A stretch of 64,000 nt of DNA. It comes from Bemisia tabaci. Taxonomy: Eukaryota > Arthropoda > Insecta > Hemiptera > Aleyrodidae. The translations under genes were made by a program, and so were the position numbers. Under the pieces are notes generated by a model. It was given only the letters and a program-made list of their open reading frames with translations. It ran no database searches and had not been told where the DNA came from. This document shows, in pieces, positions 37,056 to 48,280 of this stretch (positions within the stretch are counted from its first letter, which is position 1; every line of letters begins with the position of its first letter). The DNA is taken from the NCBI RefSeq assembly GCF_918797505.1, contig NC_092794.1, forward strand, positions 63,773,345 through 63,837,344, read 5' to 3'.

Positions 37056-37966
37056 GATAATCTCATCAAATCTGTGTTTTATAACATGAATACGAGGGTA
37101 ATACTTGTAGGTCTATCCTGACCGTACTTTATAATATTAATGTTCTCAAGGTGTCACTTTGGAACACTAACTCAAAAATAAGTTTAGCTCTGTGATTTCA
37201 AATGTTTAATTCATCCTGTTTTTTTGGTGGGGATCTTTATTGACTCAGATATTGGAAAACATAAAAGGTAGAAAAAAAGAATGCTCACTGTCTAGTAAAG
37301 AATAATTACTTTCACCATTGCAAGTTTTCTTGAATCAATTCAATCGGAATCCTAAATTTGTAAACACCCTTAGGCCCTCATATCCAAAGGGATATTAACC
37401 ACTGTATTCCAGTGTAGAGCAAGGTAAAGTCTTAAAAAATGCTTGTTGAATCTGGAAATGTACAGTGAAAGGATGAATTGGACGTAATTTTTTTTTAAAT
37501 TTTTTTGTCACCGTGAAAAAAATCCTACGGGTCTACTTTCAAGAGAATTTATCAGGAGAAGTTAATATTAGAATAATTTTCCCTTGCTAAGTCGGTGAAA
37601 GTTATACAATTGAAGATTGGGATGTAGAAATCTTGCAGGTTTTTTTTCATTTTGTTTCTTTTTAAGCAATGGTGCTCCGTATCATATGAAAAAACTTCTT
37701 TGCACCCCTTAGCAGTACCGACTGATTGTTCTCCTCAGCTTGATTTTAAATGCAGAAGCATTTGATCCTATTCCTAATCTCTCGCAGCTAAGTGTGAGCT
37801 ACCTATGCAAACTTAGTTTATATTTGTTTGTGAGAACTCATTTTTTATTATAGTATATAGTATCTTTTACCTTTAAAAATCATTATCCTCTAATCGATGG
37901 TTATTAAAATTATTCAATCATTGTCCACTGATCTGTGGTTATAAAATATTCAATGTTTCCCTCTAA

Positions 37967-37972
37967 AATAAA
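37967..37972 (+). terminator. Possible polyadenylation signal for TCF25
   Basis: A canonical AATAAA hexamer lies about 0.9 kb after the TCF25 stop codon, followed by a T-rich stretch. Another lies at 38860-38865. In AT-rich DNA such hexamers occur by chance, so the choice between them is open. Confidence 0.3.
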
Positions 37973-39123
37973 CTAACTTTTTGACTATGTCATTTAATAT
38001 TCGGTACATTTAATTTCCGAAACAAATGGATTATTTTGATATCAGCTGCTTCGCTGCGCCTCTGAAGGGCAACACAATTTAAAAGCAATTTATTGAATGA
38101 AGTAGCCCCTAAATCAGTCTGAAGATTACAATTTCGCATGAACTAAATAATGAGAATATTATACTGAATGGATTTGAGTAGTATGAAATTTTATCACTGT
38201 CAAGCGTATTTATTTTTATTGCATTGGTGAAAGGCTTTGCCTTTTTTTGAAGTCTGTGCCCAGTTTAGGGAGGATGTTCAGTGCATGTTGTTTTGATTAG
38301 TTTGGCTGTCAATAGTAATTGGCATGAAGAAGGTACATAGTTCTTAATAAGATTATTTCCCTTTATTTTCTTTTTGTTTGAGTACAAAAAACTGGAATCA
38401 ACCTCTAACCAAAAATTAGTTTTCCTAATCAGTTCAATCTTTGAAGGATAAGTGCAACATTTACCGCTGAGACCTTGATTATCAAAGAAACCACAGCTTT
38501 TCAGTTTTCATCTAAGTGAACCTATCGCACAGTTTGTTTTCCAAAATCTCGACTACCAATCAAAGTCATCATGAGGTTGCTATTATTCGTGTAAATAATC
38601 AGAGTGAAGTCTCGTCAACAGGCTGTGATGTTGAAGCTCAGTTTCAAATATACTTGTCTTATCTCAGCTATGTCTAGATCGTTGGATATTATGATGAATT
38701 TTAAAATTCGAAAAATTTTGATACTTTAAAATGTAAAAACATCAAACCTAGAGGGTCGAAGAGAAGATTCCAGGTTATTTTATTTTCTCACTTTGTCTTC
38801 CGCTGTCCTTTCTAGAGGGCTTGTAACAGGTCGTTCTGTTTAAGGATAGTAATTTGTAAAATAAAGATGCTCCCCCAATGTTTCTGGTCGTGAATTATTG
38901 TTAGTTTCCTTCCTATCATCCTGTTTAGTAAAAAACTATCAGGGGACTATGGGGTCAGATAACAGCACCAGAAACTAAAGTGTACCAAGCACAGCTTTTT
39001 CCTGGAGGTGTTTTTTGGGAGGGGGTGAAAATTTTATCATTTTTAAACATTCATTTGAGATTCTGCAGGGTTCAATAACTCATGAGCATTTGACTAAATA
39101 AATTGTCAGCATGAAGTCCTGAA

Positions 39124-39136
<13 letters not shown>

Positions 39137-39165
<29 letters not shown>
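39137..39165. repeat. T29 homopolymer run
   Basis: Twenty-nine consecutive T residues follow a TTTCTTTTCTTTC tract. It could be the reverse-strand poly(A) tail of a retroposed sequence, but no element body was recognised beside it. Confidence 0.8.
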
Positions 39166-39169
<4 letters not shown>

Positions 39170-41843
39170 AAAAATTAATTCATATGTGGCAGGCAAATAG
39201 TCAAATGTTTTTACTTACAATAAATTTCTGATTCTTTTGCTCATTTTATTTTAGACAAAATAATTTTCTGCTCATCTAGAAGAGACGTTTTGTAAAAATT
39301 TGCACCATACAATTGTAAATAAATTAGATCTAGTCCTTAAACGAGCTTTTATCTTGAGATTTTCAGCATGCCATAAAATAAAGATTTTTTTAAAACGTTG
39401 ATGGTTAAAATATATAATTTGGAGAGAAAAATATTAGAGAAAAGCATGAAATTGATGAATTCTCACATTCAAAACATTGTAAACTCCAAAGATCTTCATC
39501 AAAAACGTACAAGACTTTGTAAACCATCAAAATTTGACTATCTGCCTAGGTATTTGTTTGATACAATGCCTGATTTGACTATTTGTCTGCGACAAATTGA
39601 AAGGGGGAAGAAAATAATAGTTGGCCCTTTCTGGATTCTGAACTATTAAAATATATGTATCATATTCTTGAAATTAAGGAATGTCTTATTTATTGATTTT
39701 AATGTCCTTGGTTTAAATTCAGAGCTGATACAAATAATGAGTTGAAACACAGGGAAATGAAAATAAAAATAATATATTTCAACAAACTTATGATTTGAAA
39801 AACCAAAAAACCTTTTTATTTTCAATCCCGTTCTTACTTAAAAATACATCCGATGTAAAAAAAAAAAAGAGAAGAGATTAAGGCAGAGCGAGAGAGCAGA
39901 GATCGGAGACAAAAAGAATCCTAGAGGAGTTGTAAGATATTATGGAAGTAAGTAAAATACAGTTGTTCCACTCCTTCACGGCTTCCTTGATTGGCAAGTT
40001 TTAACAGGGTTAAAAAAGCGATGATTAAGAGAAAATCGGTGAACGGAATAATTCAGTCACGATTATTATTTCATACATAGGTATTTCCGTCTTTTGAACA
40101 CATCTAGATGGTTGACTTATCCTATCTACAATTTGAGGGGCCTTGTCCTTTACTTGTAGGTAGATAGTAAAAGCTTGTTACAAAAAAATGTCAAGGTACT
40201 GAGAAATAGACATGACTTAGGCAGGAAAACATTCTTTTAAAATGTTCAATGCCTCATGTGTAGAAATTATGATCGAAAATAATTTGAGGAAAAATGTTTA
40301 CCAAAATGATCATGGTTTTACGTTATGAAATTAACAGATACTTGATGATAGCGCCATGCCTTTGCCGCTTTGCCTTAGGTTGAATATTAAATTTTAATAA
40401 ACTTTGAGATGGCATTCTAAAATTATTTTTTGGCTCAGCAGAATTTTAAGTTGATCGAAATTATGAACAGCGTTTGCCTTACTGTTTTTAACATGGACCA
40501 ATGTGCAAGTGACAATATGCAATAGTAGCAAGCCTTAAACATATTTTTGCTTTGACCGTAGTCCGACAAAACAAACTTTTACAGTACTCTTCGAACTACC
40601 CACAAGTTTACAATCTTCTACAAATTCGAGGAACAGCTGAATAGCTTCTAACATTTCAGTGTCTTGAGAAATATTTACAGTTAGGGCTATAAGTAAATTT
40701 TTGATTGCTTAAAATTTGGTTAAAAGTTGAGGTACTTAAAATAAAACATGAGTTTAAATTTTTTTCATAGGTTGATAAAATTCATGATCAAGGAACTTTT
40801 ATGAAGACGACTTACTTACTAAACCTATTAGAAAAACGGATATCGAGAGTAAGCTGTATGAAATGTCAAAATTTCGGAGGATCAACCAATCTACCCTTTA
40901 AAAATTTTTGCAAGAAATATCATTTTCAAATAGCTAGTAAAAATAATGTTACGTCGAAAGACAGTAAAAATAAGGTGCACTTGAGAGCTCAATAGAGCCA
41001 CTGAGAGTGGATTTAATACCGAAATATTAAAGTAAGTAAGAGAGTTCACTTTCATAAAATATCATGTCCTCCTCACTTGTTGCTGATCAAATTTAAGGAT
41101 GCAGAAAGTTCTTTAGGTCATGAATTAATCACGATCTCAGTTTCAAAATTGTATTATTTTGCAAAAAGGTCAAAAGCACATATTGCACCAAATACTTCAA
41201 AAAGTAACACGTTCCCCAGTTTTTCCACTTATTTATAAAAAAAATCCATAGAAAAAACGAAAAAAAAATCACGCCCCAGCCTCAGTTCATGCGCTCAGGC
41301 ATTTTCTACACTCTTGATCAGTGCAGCAGAATCACTTTACAGGAAAATTTTAAGAGTTGCTCATTGTAAAACCTGAACTATTTCATCATGCAACATGGTA
41401 ATCTGGCTCATGTACTGGGTCCTTTCTCCATTTTTCTTTCCTATAGTCTGCATGGAGGATTATGTGTTCATTATTAAGATAAACTTGAACACAGTAATTT
41501 AGTCTGGGGCTACCAAACAGTGAACTTGATGGCTTTTTTTGTGATTTAGGAAGTGGTTAGTGAATTGAATTACTGGCACCACTAAGTTTCTTGCAAAATT
41601 CATGGGAGAAACCCTGATGACTGATACTTATTCATCTTTTAAAGGAACCAGCTCCACGCATGACCAGAGTAAATTACACCTCGCAAAAAAGCATGCGACA
41701 CAACTTATATGGACAAACATAAAACTGATTTTTTGTTAGCAGTCATGGTTTGTGAAAAACTATTAAGAGACCTTGCGTTCTGGACGATCCGAGTGCTTCT
41801 GGACAACAGATTTTTCATAAATGTTTGAGCCTTAATAGGCATG

Positions 41844-41845
<2 letters not shown>

Positions 41846-41874
<29 letters not shown>
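41846..41874. repeat. A29 homopolymer run
   Basis: Twenty-nine consecutive A residues. Upstream sequence does not show an identifiable retroelement. Assembly length across such a run is unreliable. Confidence 0.8.
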
Positions 41875-41878
<4 letters not shown>

Positions 41879-42591
41879 TCAATTAATAAAAAGTTAAAAA
41901 AGAAATTGTATCTGAACAGAGAGAGAATCGAGTTCCTCTTCCATTTTAAAGGCAACTTTTCCTACTTGGGTGAAAAATCAAGATAGGAAGATAAGATTAC
42001 TTTCACAAAACTTGGTAAGAATGGATATTCTTTGAAATTTTCACCTTCCCCCCTGGAGGGGAACCTCTTTTTGGAGGAGAACAGTGGTAATTTTAATTTA
42101 GAGAGGGCCAAATAAAGTCAAAGAAGTCGATTCATCAAAGAAGTAGGATCCACTTTATGTTCTCCATTATTTCTTTTGGTTACTGAACCTGAGCATTCAC
42201 ACACACATAAAAAAAGAAAAAAAAGAAAAGACGAATGGACCGAGAAAAAACTAAAAAATTGCTTGCAGTGCTCATTACAAACATGTAGGAGTGTGTGGAA
42301 ATTTCCATGAAAATCTAGAGCTTAATTCAAGAAACTTTACAGGCAATTCTATTTTCTCCTTGTTTGACTCTCTTCAACTCGGTAGTATTTCCTTTTGCAG
42401 ATGTTTAGATCTTTGTCTGATAAAAGTAGGATAAGTGTAGATTACGTAATACTCAGAATGATTTATGTACGATACGGTAATATAAAAGAATTAAATCACT
42501 TAAAAAGTACAAAATAAAAAAACAGAGAAACTCAGCTGTGTAAAATAAAATTCGACTAAAATAATTTTACTAGATATATACAAAAAAATAC

Positions 42592-44457
42592 TTAGGAGCC
42601 ATGCAGACGAAGCATATGAGTTTTGAGAATCCCATTCATTTTGAATTTAGCGTTGCAAAAAGGACAAACAAACCTTCGTTCTTCAGAGTGCCTTTGCAGG
42701 TCATGGGCTTGCAAATGAGAGCGAGTTTTGAAAGCCATGGGACACTTGTTGCACTTGTGCCTTCTTTGAGAAATGGTGGGATCGAGTGGCCGACCAGGGG
42801 TTTGCCGTTTGATTTTGGGAGTAAAATTTGAGGTATAAGAAACATTCGAATTGTTGCTCTCCGATTCTGAAGGGTGATATTGAAGAATATGCCGCAAAAG
42901 AACTTTTTTATAGGCAAACTTAACTTTACAATAATCACACTCAAACTTAGGAGCAGAGGCTGTGGTGCTAGATTTCGGTCGTCCCCGACGATGATGAAAG
43001 TTCTTCTTTTTCATTTTCTTGCGGGCCACTTTCTCATTTAGAGTTATTTTTGAGTGAACACGATGATTATGGCGTTGTAGATTAGCTTTCTTTTTGAACA
43101 CAAGGCCACAATTAGAAACTTCGCAGTGATAAAACAAGTGATTTTCCAGTATATGATTTTTCAAAAGGCACTTACTACTGTAAAAAGCGGAGCAGTCATT
43201 GCAGTCGAAGATTCTAATTTCTTCAGAAGGCGAGGGTGGTCGTCTCACAATTCTTTTCACAGGCTGATTGTAATCAACCGTTTCGCGCAAATTGTAAGCC
43301 CTACGACTTGAATTTGGTTTCCCAGTAGATTGATGACTTTTCATATTTGAATTTTTTGGGCACTTTTTAGTATGAGCAACAACCATGTGCATATTGAGCA
43401 GTCTTCGATTATTCAAAACCACACCACACAAAGAACAGGTTAAGCTGAGTTTTTCTGAGACCTTCATTCGCTCTCTTTTAGGGTAGCGGTTCTCATTGGT
43501 TGCAGCGGTCAGAGATTTATATTTTCTGTGAATATTCATACAATGTGTTTTGAGGTGATATTTGGTCTTAAACTTTAAACCACAGTCTTCACACTCATGA
43601 TTCCTCTCTTCGGAGTGGACAATTTCGCTGTGTGCCTTCAGGTTACTCTTTGTCATGAATCTGGCACCACACAAGGAGCACTGAAAAGGTCGTGGGCCAA
43701 GATTCTTTTTTCGTCGATGCTTCTGATAGTAGCTCTTGCATTCAACTCCAAGATTATTACTCCTCAGATCAGTACGACATGATTTTTTTGGATTCGCTGT
43801 CTCATTTAAGACAAATTTCACCTCAAACGGTGAGAGATAAGATCTGTACTCAAATTTTTTCCGTTTCGAGTGTTTAAAATTGAATGCAAGATCCTCTTCC
43901 ATTATCGGATCTTCATCATCTTCTTCATCTTCCTCTTTAGAGTCACTTTCATCAATTTGCTTTACAGTAGTGAATAAGTTGTTAATTTCACTATCGCTCC
44001 ATTCAAAATCAGTTTCTTCTATCTCTGAGGTATCTTCAGGGATATTTGTACTCAACTTTACACAATCAAGCTTTTCTTCTTTGATTTTGACCCCATTGTC
44101 AGCTACTAACAATTTTTCGTATTGATTGTACTTTACCTTTGCAGGGGTATCAAAGTCTTGTGATTTTGAAACCGTAGTTTCATTACTCTTCTCATCGATG
44201 TGATTTTTAATACTTTGGTCAGATTCACTCTCTTCATAGAAACAGTTTAAGTAATCTTGCCAAGCTGAGCACGGAAGGTCAGGCTCATATTCATACTCAT
44301 ATTCTTGAGGTGTTTTTGGGTGCAATGTATACTCACGTTTCCCCTTTTTTGCCAGCAATTCCTTGAGATATTTCTCACACCTGCGCCGCTTTTCAAGACG
44401 AATCGCTTTCAAGTTCCTTCCATTTTTGCCTTGTTTCCGCCCAGGTGTGCTCACCAT
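42592..44457 (-). CDS. C2H2 zinc finger protein, eight fingers, single coding exon
   Basis: A 621-residue protein, presumably a nuclear sequence-specific DNA-binding factor. The N terminus (1-60) is highly basic, followed by an acidic region (about 140-190, with EEDEEDDEDP). Eight C2H2 fingers begin near residues 260, 289, 341, 419, 445, 507, 569 and 598. Fingers 1-2 and 7-8 are joined by HSEER linkers related to TGEKP; the others are spaced by long basic linkers. RGRPK at 491-495 matches an AT-hook core. ATG 44457 is the start because an in-frame TAG (minus strand) lies two codons upstream; a splice acceptor (TTTGTTTCAG) near 44490 suggests a non-coding first exon further up. It is divergent from GLMP. 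No orthologue recognised, and there is no ZAD, BTB or SCAN domain. Confidence 0.9.
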   Translation of the reverse strand: MVSTPGRKQGKNGRNLKAIRLEKRRRCEKYLKELLAKKGKREYTLHPKTPQEYEYEYEPDLPCSAWQDYLNCFYEESESDQSIKNHIDEKSNETTVSKSQDFDTPAKVKYNQYEKLLVADNGVKIKEEKLDCVKLSTNIPEDTSEIEETDFEWSDSEINNLFTTVKQIDESDSKEEDEEDDEDPIMEEDLAFNFKHSKRKKFEYRSYLSPFEVKFVLNETANPKKSCRTDLRSNNLGVECKSYYQKHRRKKNLGPRPFQCSLCGARFMTKSNLKAHSEIVHSEERNHECEDCGLKFKTKYHLKTHCMNIHRKYKSLTAATNENRYPKRERMKVSEKLSLTCSLCGVVLNNRRLLNMHMVVAHTKKCPKNSNMKSHQSTGKPNSSRRAYNLRETVDYNQPVKRIVRRPPSPSEEIRIFDCNDCSAFYSSKCLLKNHILENHLFYHCEVSNCGLVFKKKANLQRHNHRVHSKITLNEKVARKKMKKKNFHHRRGRPKSSTTASAPKFECDYCKVKFAYKKVLLRHILQYHPSESESNNSNVSYTSNFTPKIKRQTPGRPLDPTISQRRHKCNKCPMAFKTRSHLQAHDLQRHSEERRFVCPFCNAKFKMNGILKTHMLRLHGS

Positions 44458-46017
44458 GTTCTATCTAGATATTTGGTATCAATGTCATCTGAAACAAATC
44501 ATCAGAGTGTATCAGAAAAATAATTATTAGAAGAATCAATTTCATTCTTGCTTCAGTATAGAAGCTCGGAGGGATTCTTGCTGCAGGAAAAAAAAAATAT
44601 TGAACGAAAAGCTGGCAGTGATTGGGTAGGGAATATTATGAGTAGAACTAAGTAAAATATTCAGATCATAATCTCAATCTCAATGACAAAGAAATCTTTA
44701 CCAAAAAATATCAAAGTGGAGGAGAGCGGTATTTTTTTGGTGTTTAAATTCTCTGAGAAGTGCTGTGTTGAACTGAAAAAAGCAGATGAGAAAAGTGATT
44801 TTATCTAAATTCTGCTTTACACAAGCACTTAGGATAGGTGACATATTGAGGGAATTTCTAAGCCGCTAAAATATTTCGGCAGAATTACTTCATATGTAAT
44901 TAATTCATACAGTTAGATGTGTAAAGCTTGGTTGTAGTATAAAACTACATGAAGGGACAGCAGAATTAAAAGAAAAAAAAATTATGATACATTGACAATT
45001 GATCATCATTTGAGTTTTGATGCGTATAAACTCAAAATATGCAACAAAAATGATGCATTCCCATTACTTATAGTAGTTCAAGGCAGGAGAACCATAGAGA
45101 GCATAAAAAACACTTAGGTATGTGTACCTGATAAATTGTGTTTTGTAGACGGGGCTAGAAAGTAGAAAATCAAGAAAACGCGACACAAATAGTCATATAA
45201 CGGTGGAACTGAGATGAATACTTTGGTTTCAATTAGATAATGTAAAATTAAACGACTAAAACCACAGGCTGAAGGAAAATGTAGGATTGTAGGAATAAAA
45301 CTCTACTAACTCAACTGCAATAATGATTATAACCTCAAAACGTAAGAAACAATCTGAGAAAGAAACCGAGCCTTCTCTTGTTTGTACGAAAAGCGCCTTC
45401 AAGAATCAATGAGTAGGCAACCCGCCTTACAATGTATTGATGCTTAAAAATATTCTCTAGTACAAAATAAAGAATAATAATCACTTAAAAGAGTGACCTT
45501 TTAAATATAATTTAGAAGAATAATTGGAAAATATTAATGCATTTTGGATTTTGATGCATAATAAATTATTATTTCGACTTGAAGATGATGGTCTACAGTC
45601 CATGATGTGAGTCCTCTGAGTCACGTCAGCTCCTTTTTCTACCCTCATTCTTCAATGCGGAATGGGCCGCCGATTCCCCTCTACACCGACCGACTTTATC
45701 TCTTATCATTTTGGTTTCACCATTGTTTACTTTTGGGTCCTTGGATTTTGCTTTTGGGGCACCTAAAATGGATAGAGTGCACTTGAAATCGATTCCATTA
45801 ATTGAAACAATGCGCGAACCTTTTCAGTTTTGAAAGCTCTTCAGTCCATGTGGTTTTAATCGTATTCTACTGTGCATTTTATTTCCTGAATGGGATCATT
45901 CTCTCCCTCCATTGTGTCAGTGTACCCACTCTCTTGATTTCTTGCTGCTTGCGCTCCTCACATTCATGGTTAAGAATTTGTAATTAGTGTCGTCGTATTC
46001 AAAAATAGATTTGGACC
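44458..46017. promoter_or_regulatory. Divergent intergenic region, zinc finger gene / GLMP
   Basis: About 1.56 kb separates the two start codons. On the minus strand TTTGTTTCAG near 44490 looks like the acceptor of a 5' UTR intron of the zinc finger gene, so its promoter lies further into this stretch. The GLMP 5' UTR occupies the right end. A GC-richer patch around 45600-45780 is a plausible promoter area. No TATA box is convincing. Confidence 0.35.
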
Positions 46018-48232
46018 ATGGACTCCATTATTTTAACTCTCTTAACCACTGGTTTGGCCCCGGTAGTAACTGCTTTCTTTGACAGAGAGGTGAGTTTATT
46101 CCGCTATTTGCGCCAACAAAGTGTTCTTTTAATCTTACCACCTGCACATCTTTATTGGACACATGAACTTCACAAAAAAACTCTCCGTTCCAGTGTCTTT
46201 TGCCACTAATAAGCAAGAAGCAAGTCATCTACCGACAAACGGTTCCATGTCAGTGGCTGTTAGTGTCGGAGCACCAAGGCCAAAGCCTCAACATAGGGCC
46301 AAAAAGAAAAGAAAAATTCATTTTGTTGGATACTCAAGATGTACACATAGTTGTATAGTACACATAGTACACATTTGCAACTTGCTCCTTTTGTACTTTT
46401 AATTTACGCAGGAAACCTTTAAGTATACATGCCATTCCGTAGAGAGATTTTCCAATACCCACTCAGCCTTTGAATCTGTTTCTCAAGTACAAAATTTATG
46501 CTCACTCTCAGTATATGAACTTTGTATGCTAATGGTACTGCTTGCGGGTGGTTTCACGATAATTGGAATACTTAGTTTTGTCGCTGTAACAGACAACACA
46601 TTTTTCGGTCATATTTTTAGTAGAAATGATAATCACTCAAATTTTTTCGCATTAATCTTCCCAGGAATATGTAGTATAACACTTTCTAATGATTTATTGC
46701 TCTACTTCTCAATTAATATTGTGTAAATTCTGAAAATGTGCTGTCTGTTATGCGGTAAAAAGTCAGTGTAACAGACAGCACATTTTTGGCCATTTATTTA
46801 CATATTAAAATTGAAAAGTAGAGCTATAAATCTTCGAAAAGCGTTATGACACGTAATCCTAGGTAGATTAATGCAAAAAAATTTGAGTGATTATCATTAC
46901 TACTAAAAATATGACCAAAAAATGTGTTGTCTGTTACGGTGACAAAACTATTCCAGTTACCATGAAACCACCCTTGTGTACCTGCATTTTGATTCTGAGT
47001 ATCTTTCTCTCTATCTTTGGGTTGTCTTGAGAATGCCCAATCTTTCCAAATTATTACAAATTTAATTTAAGTAATAATATTTATCATAGCTATCTCAAAA
47101 ATTAAAAAAGCTGTGTTCCCTGTTCCTTTCATTTACATTCTCTAATGTAAAGTCAACTGATAATTTGCGACCTTGTGAATAAAGCTTTAGGTAACAAACC
47201 TCAGATTCTAAGCAATGATTCCATCTTTTGCTCTTATGCTCTCTAATTACCTTCCTATGGTTGAGCCGAAAATTTTACGCACACAAAATTTGAAAACACG
47301 TTGGTCCAAACGCCTCAAGATTTTTTATAATTTTAATCCATGAACTGTTTTAGATATTCCCTCTTTGAAACTTATCTTACTCCCGACTTTGCTGCATTTT
47401 GAATAGATTTTTTGTCTGTTACATAGCTAAAAGTACGAGTGTGCCAATTTTGTGGGTTGTAACATACAATTTTTTTATTTATCAGTCTCATGGTTTCAAT
47501 AATTATTTTTTCAGCTCGAATTTTTCTCCAATCCGAATTGCAGCTCGAGTCCTTCTTTGAATTGTTCAGACTACTCATTACTGTATGTCAAGGCTCTCGG
47601 GCGAAATGACTCCCTCCATTACCTGTGGAACTCTGACCATAAACCATCTCTACTGCTTCTTGAATCCACAAAAGATTCGAATCTCTCCATAACTTGGCCT
47701 GATTTCGTGAATGGGTCTGCTGATTCTATTCGATTGACCTCACCCATCAGTTATGCATTTGGATTGGTGATCAACAAGGTATACTTGCATTCTCTGACTT
47801 ATTGGTAAATTTTAGTTTGCAAGTGCACGATTCCTCGGGTAAGTCAAACTGATATAGCGGTAGGCTGGTTTGGACACCGAAAAGCTCAGATAATGCAGCT
47901 TTCATACTGACTAGCTTAATTTGACACTCTGCATTTATGATACATTCTGAAATAAACACAAATTTTTTAAAAAATGGTGTATTAAATATTTACAAACGAA
48001 ATGTATCATAAAATGTAATAAACAAAATTTGACAATACTTTTCCCAACTCCTAAGTCCGCTAGAACAATTTTAGCCGATTCTTCGGAGAGTAAAAATATG
48101 AAAACCATGGGTAAAAAAAAGAATCAGTCCCTCCACTGGTTAGTTTGCACTATTTGGAGTCCAGATAATCTGATGTTTAGTGTATGCACTTGCTTTTTGA
48201 TCATCTCTCAGATATCCTTCTTCTTTTTCTCT

Positions 48233-48280
<48 letters not shown>

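Larger units (their letters stand above)
37056..42591. other. Non-genic stretch: TCF25 3' UTR and spacer
   Basis: No further gene is recognised. The 3' UTR of TCF25 starts here; AATAAA at 37967-37972 and 38860-38865 are possible polyadenylation signals. Homopolymer runs occur at 39137-39165 (T29) and 41846-41874 (A29). Open frames at 39398-39649 and 40801-40995 are short and unlike any family I know. The part nearest 42591 should be the 3' UTR of the minus-strand zinc finger gene. Confidence 0.55.

Noticed and set aside
39398..39649. 83-codon plus-strand frame
   Set aside because: No domain, no splice partners, and it lies in AT-rich DNA downstream of TCF25.
42601..44523. Many plus-strand frames over the minus-strand zinc finger gene
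   Set aside because: They are shadows of the 621-codon reading frame on the other strand.
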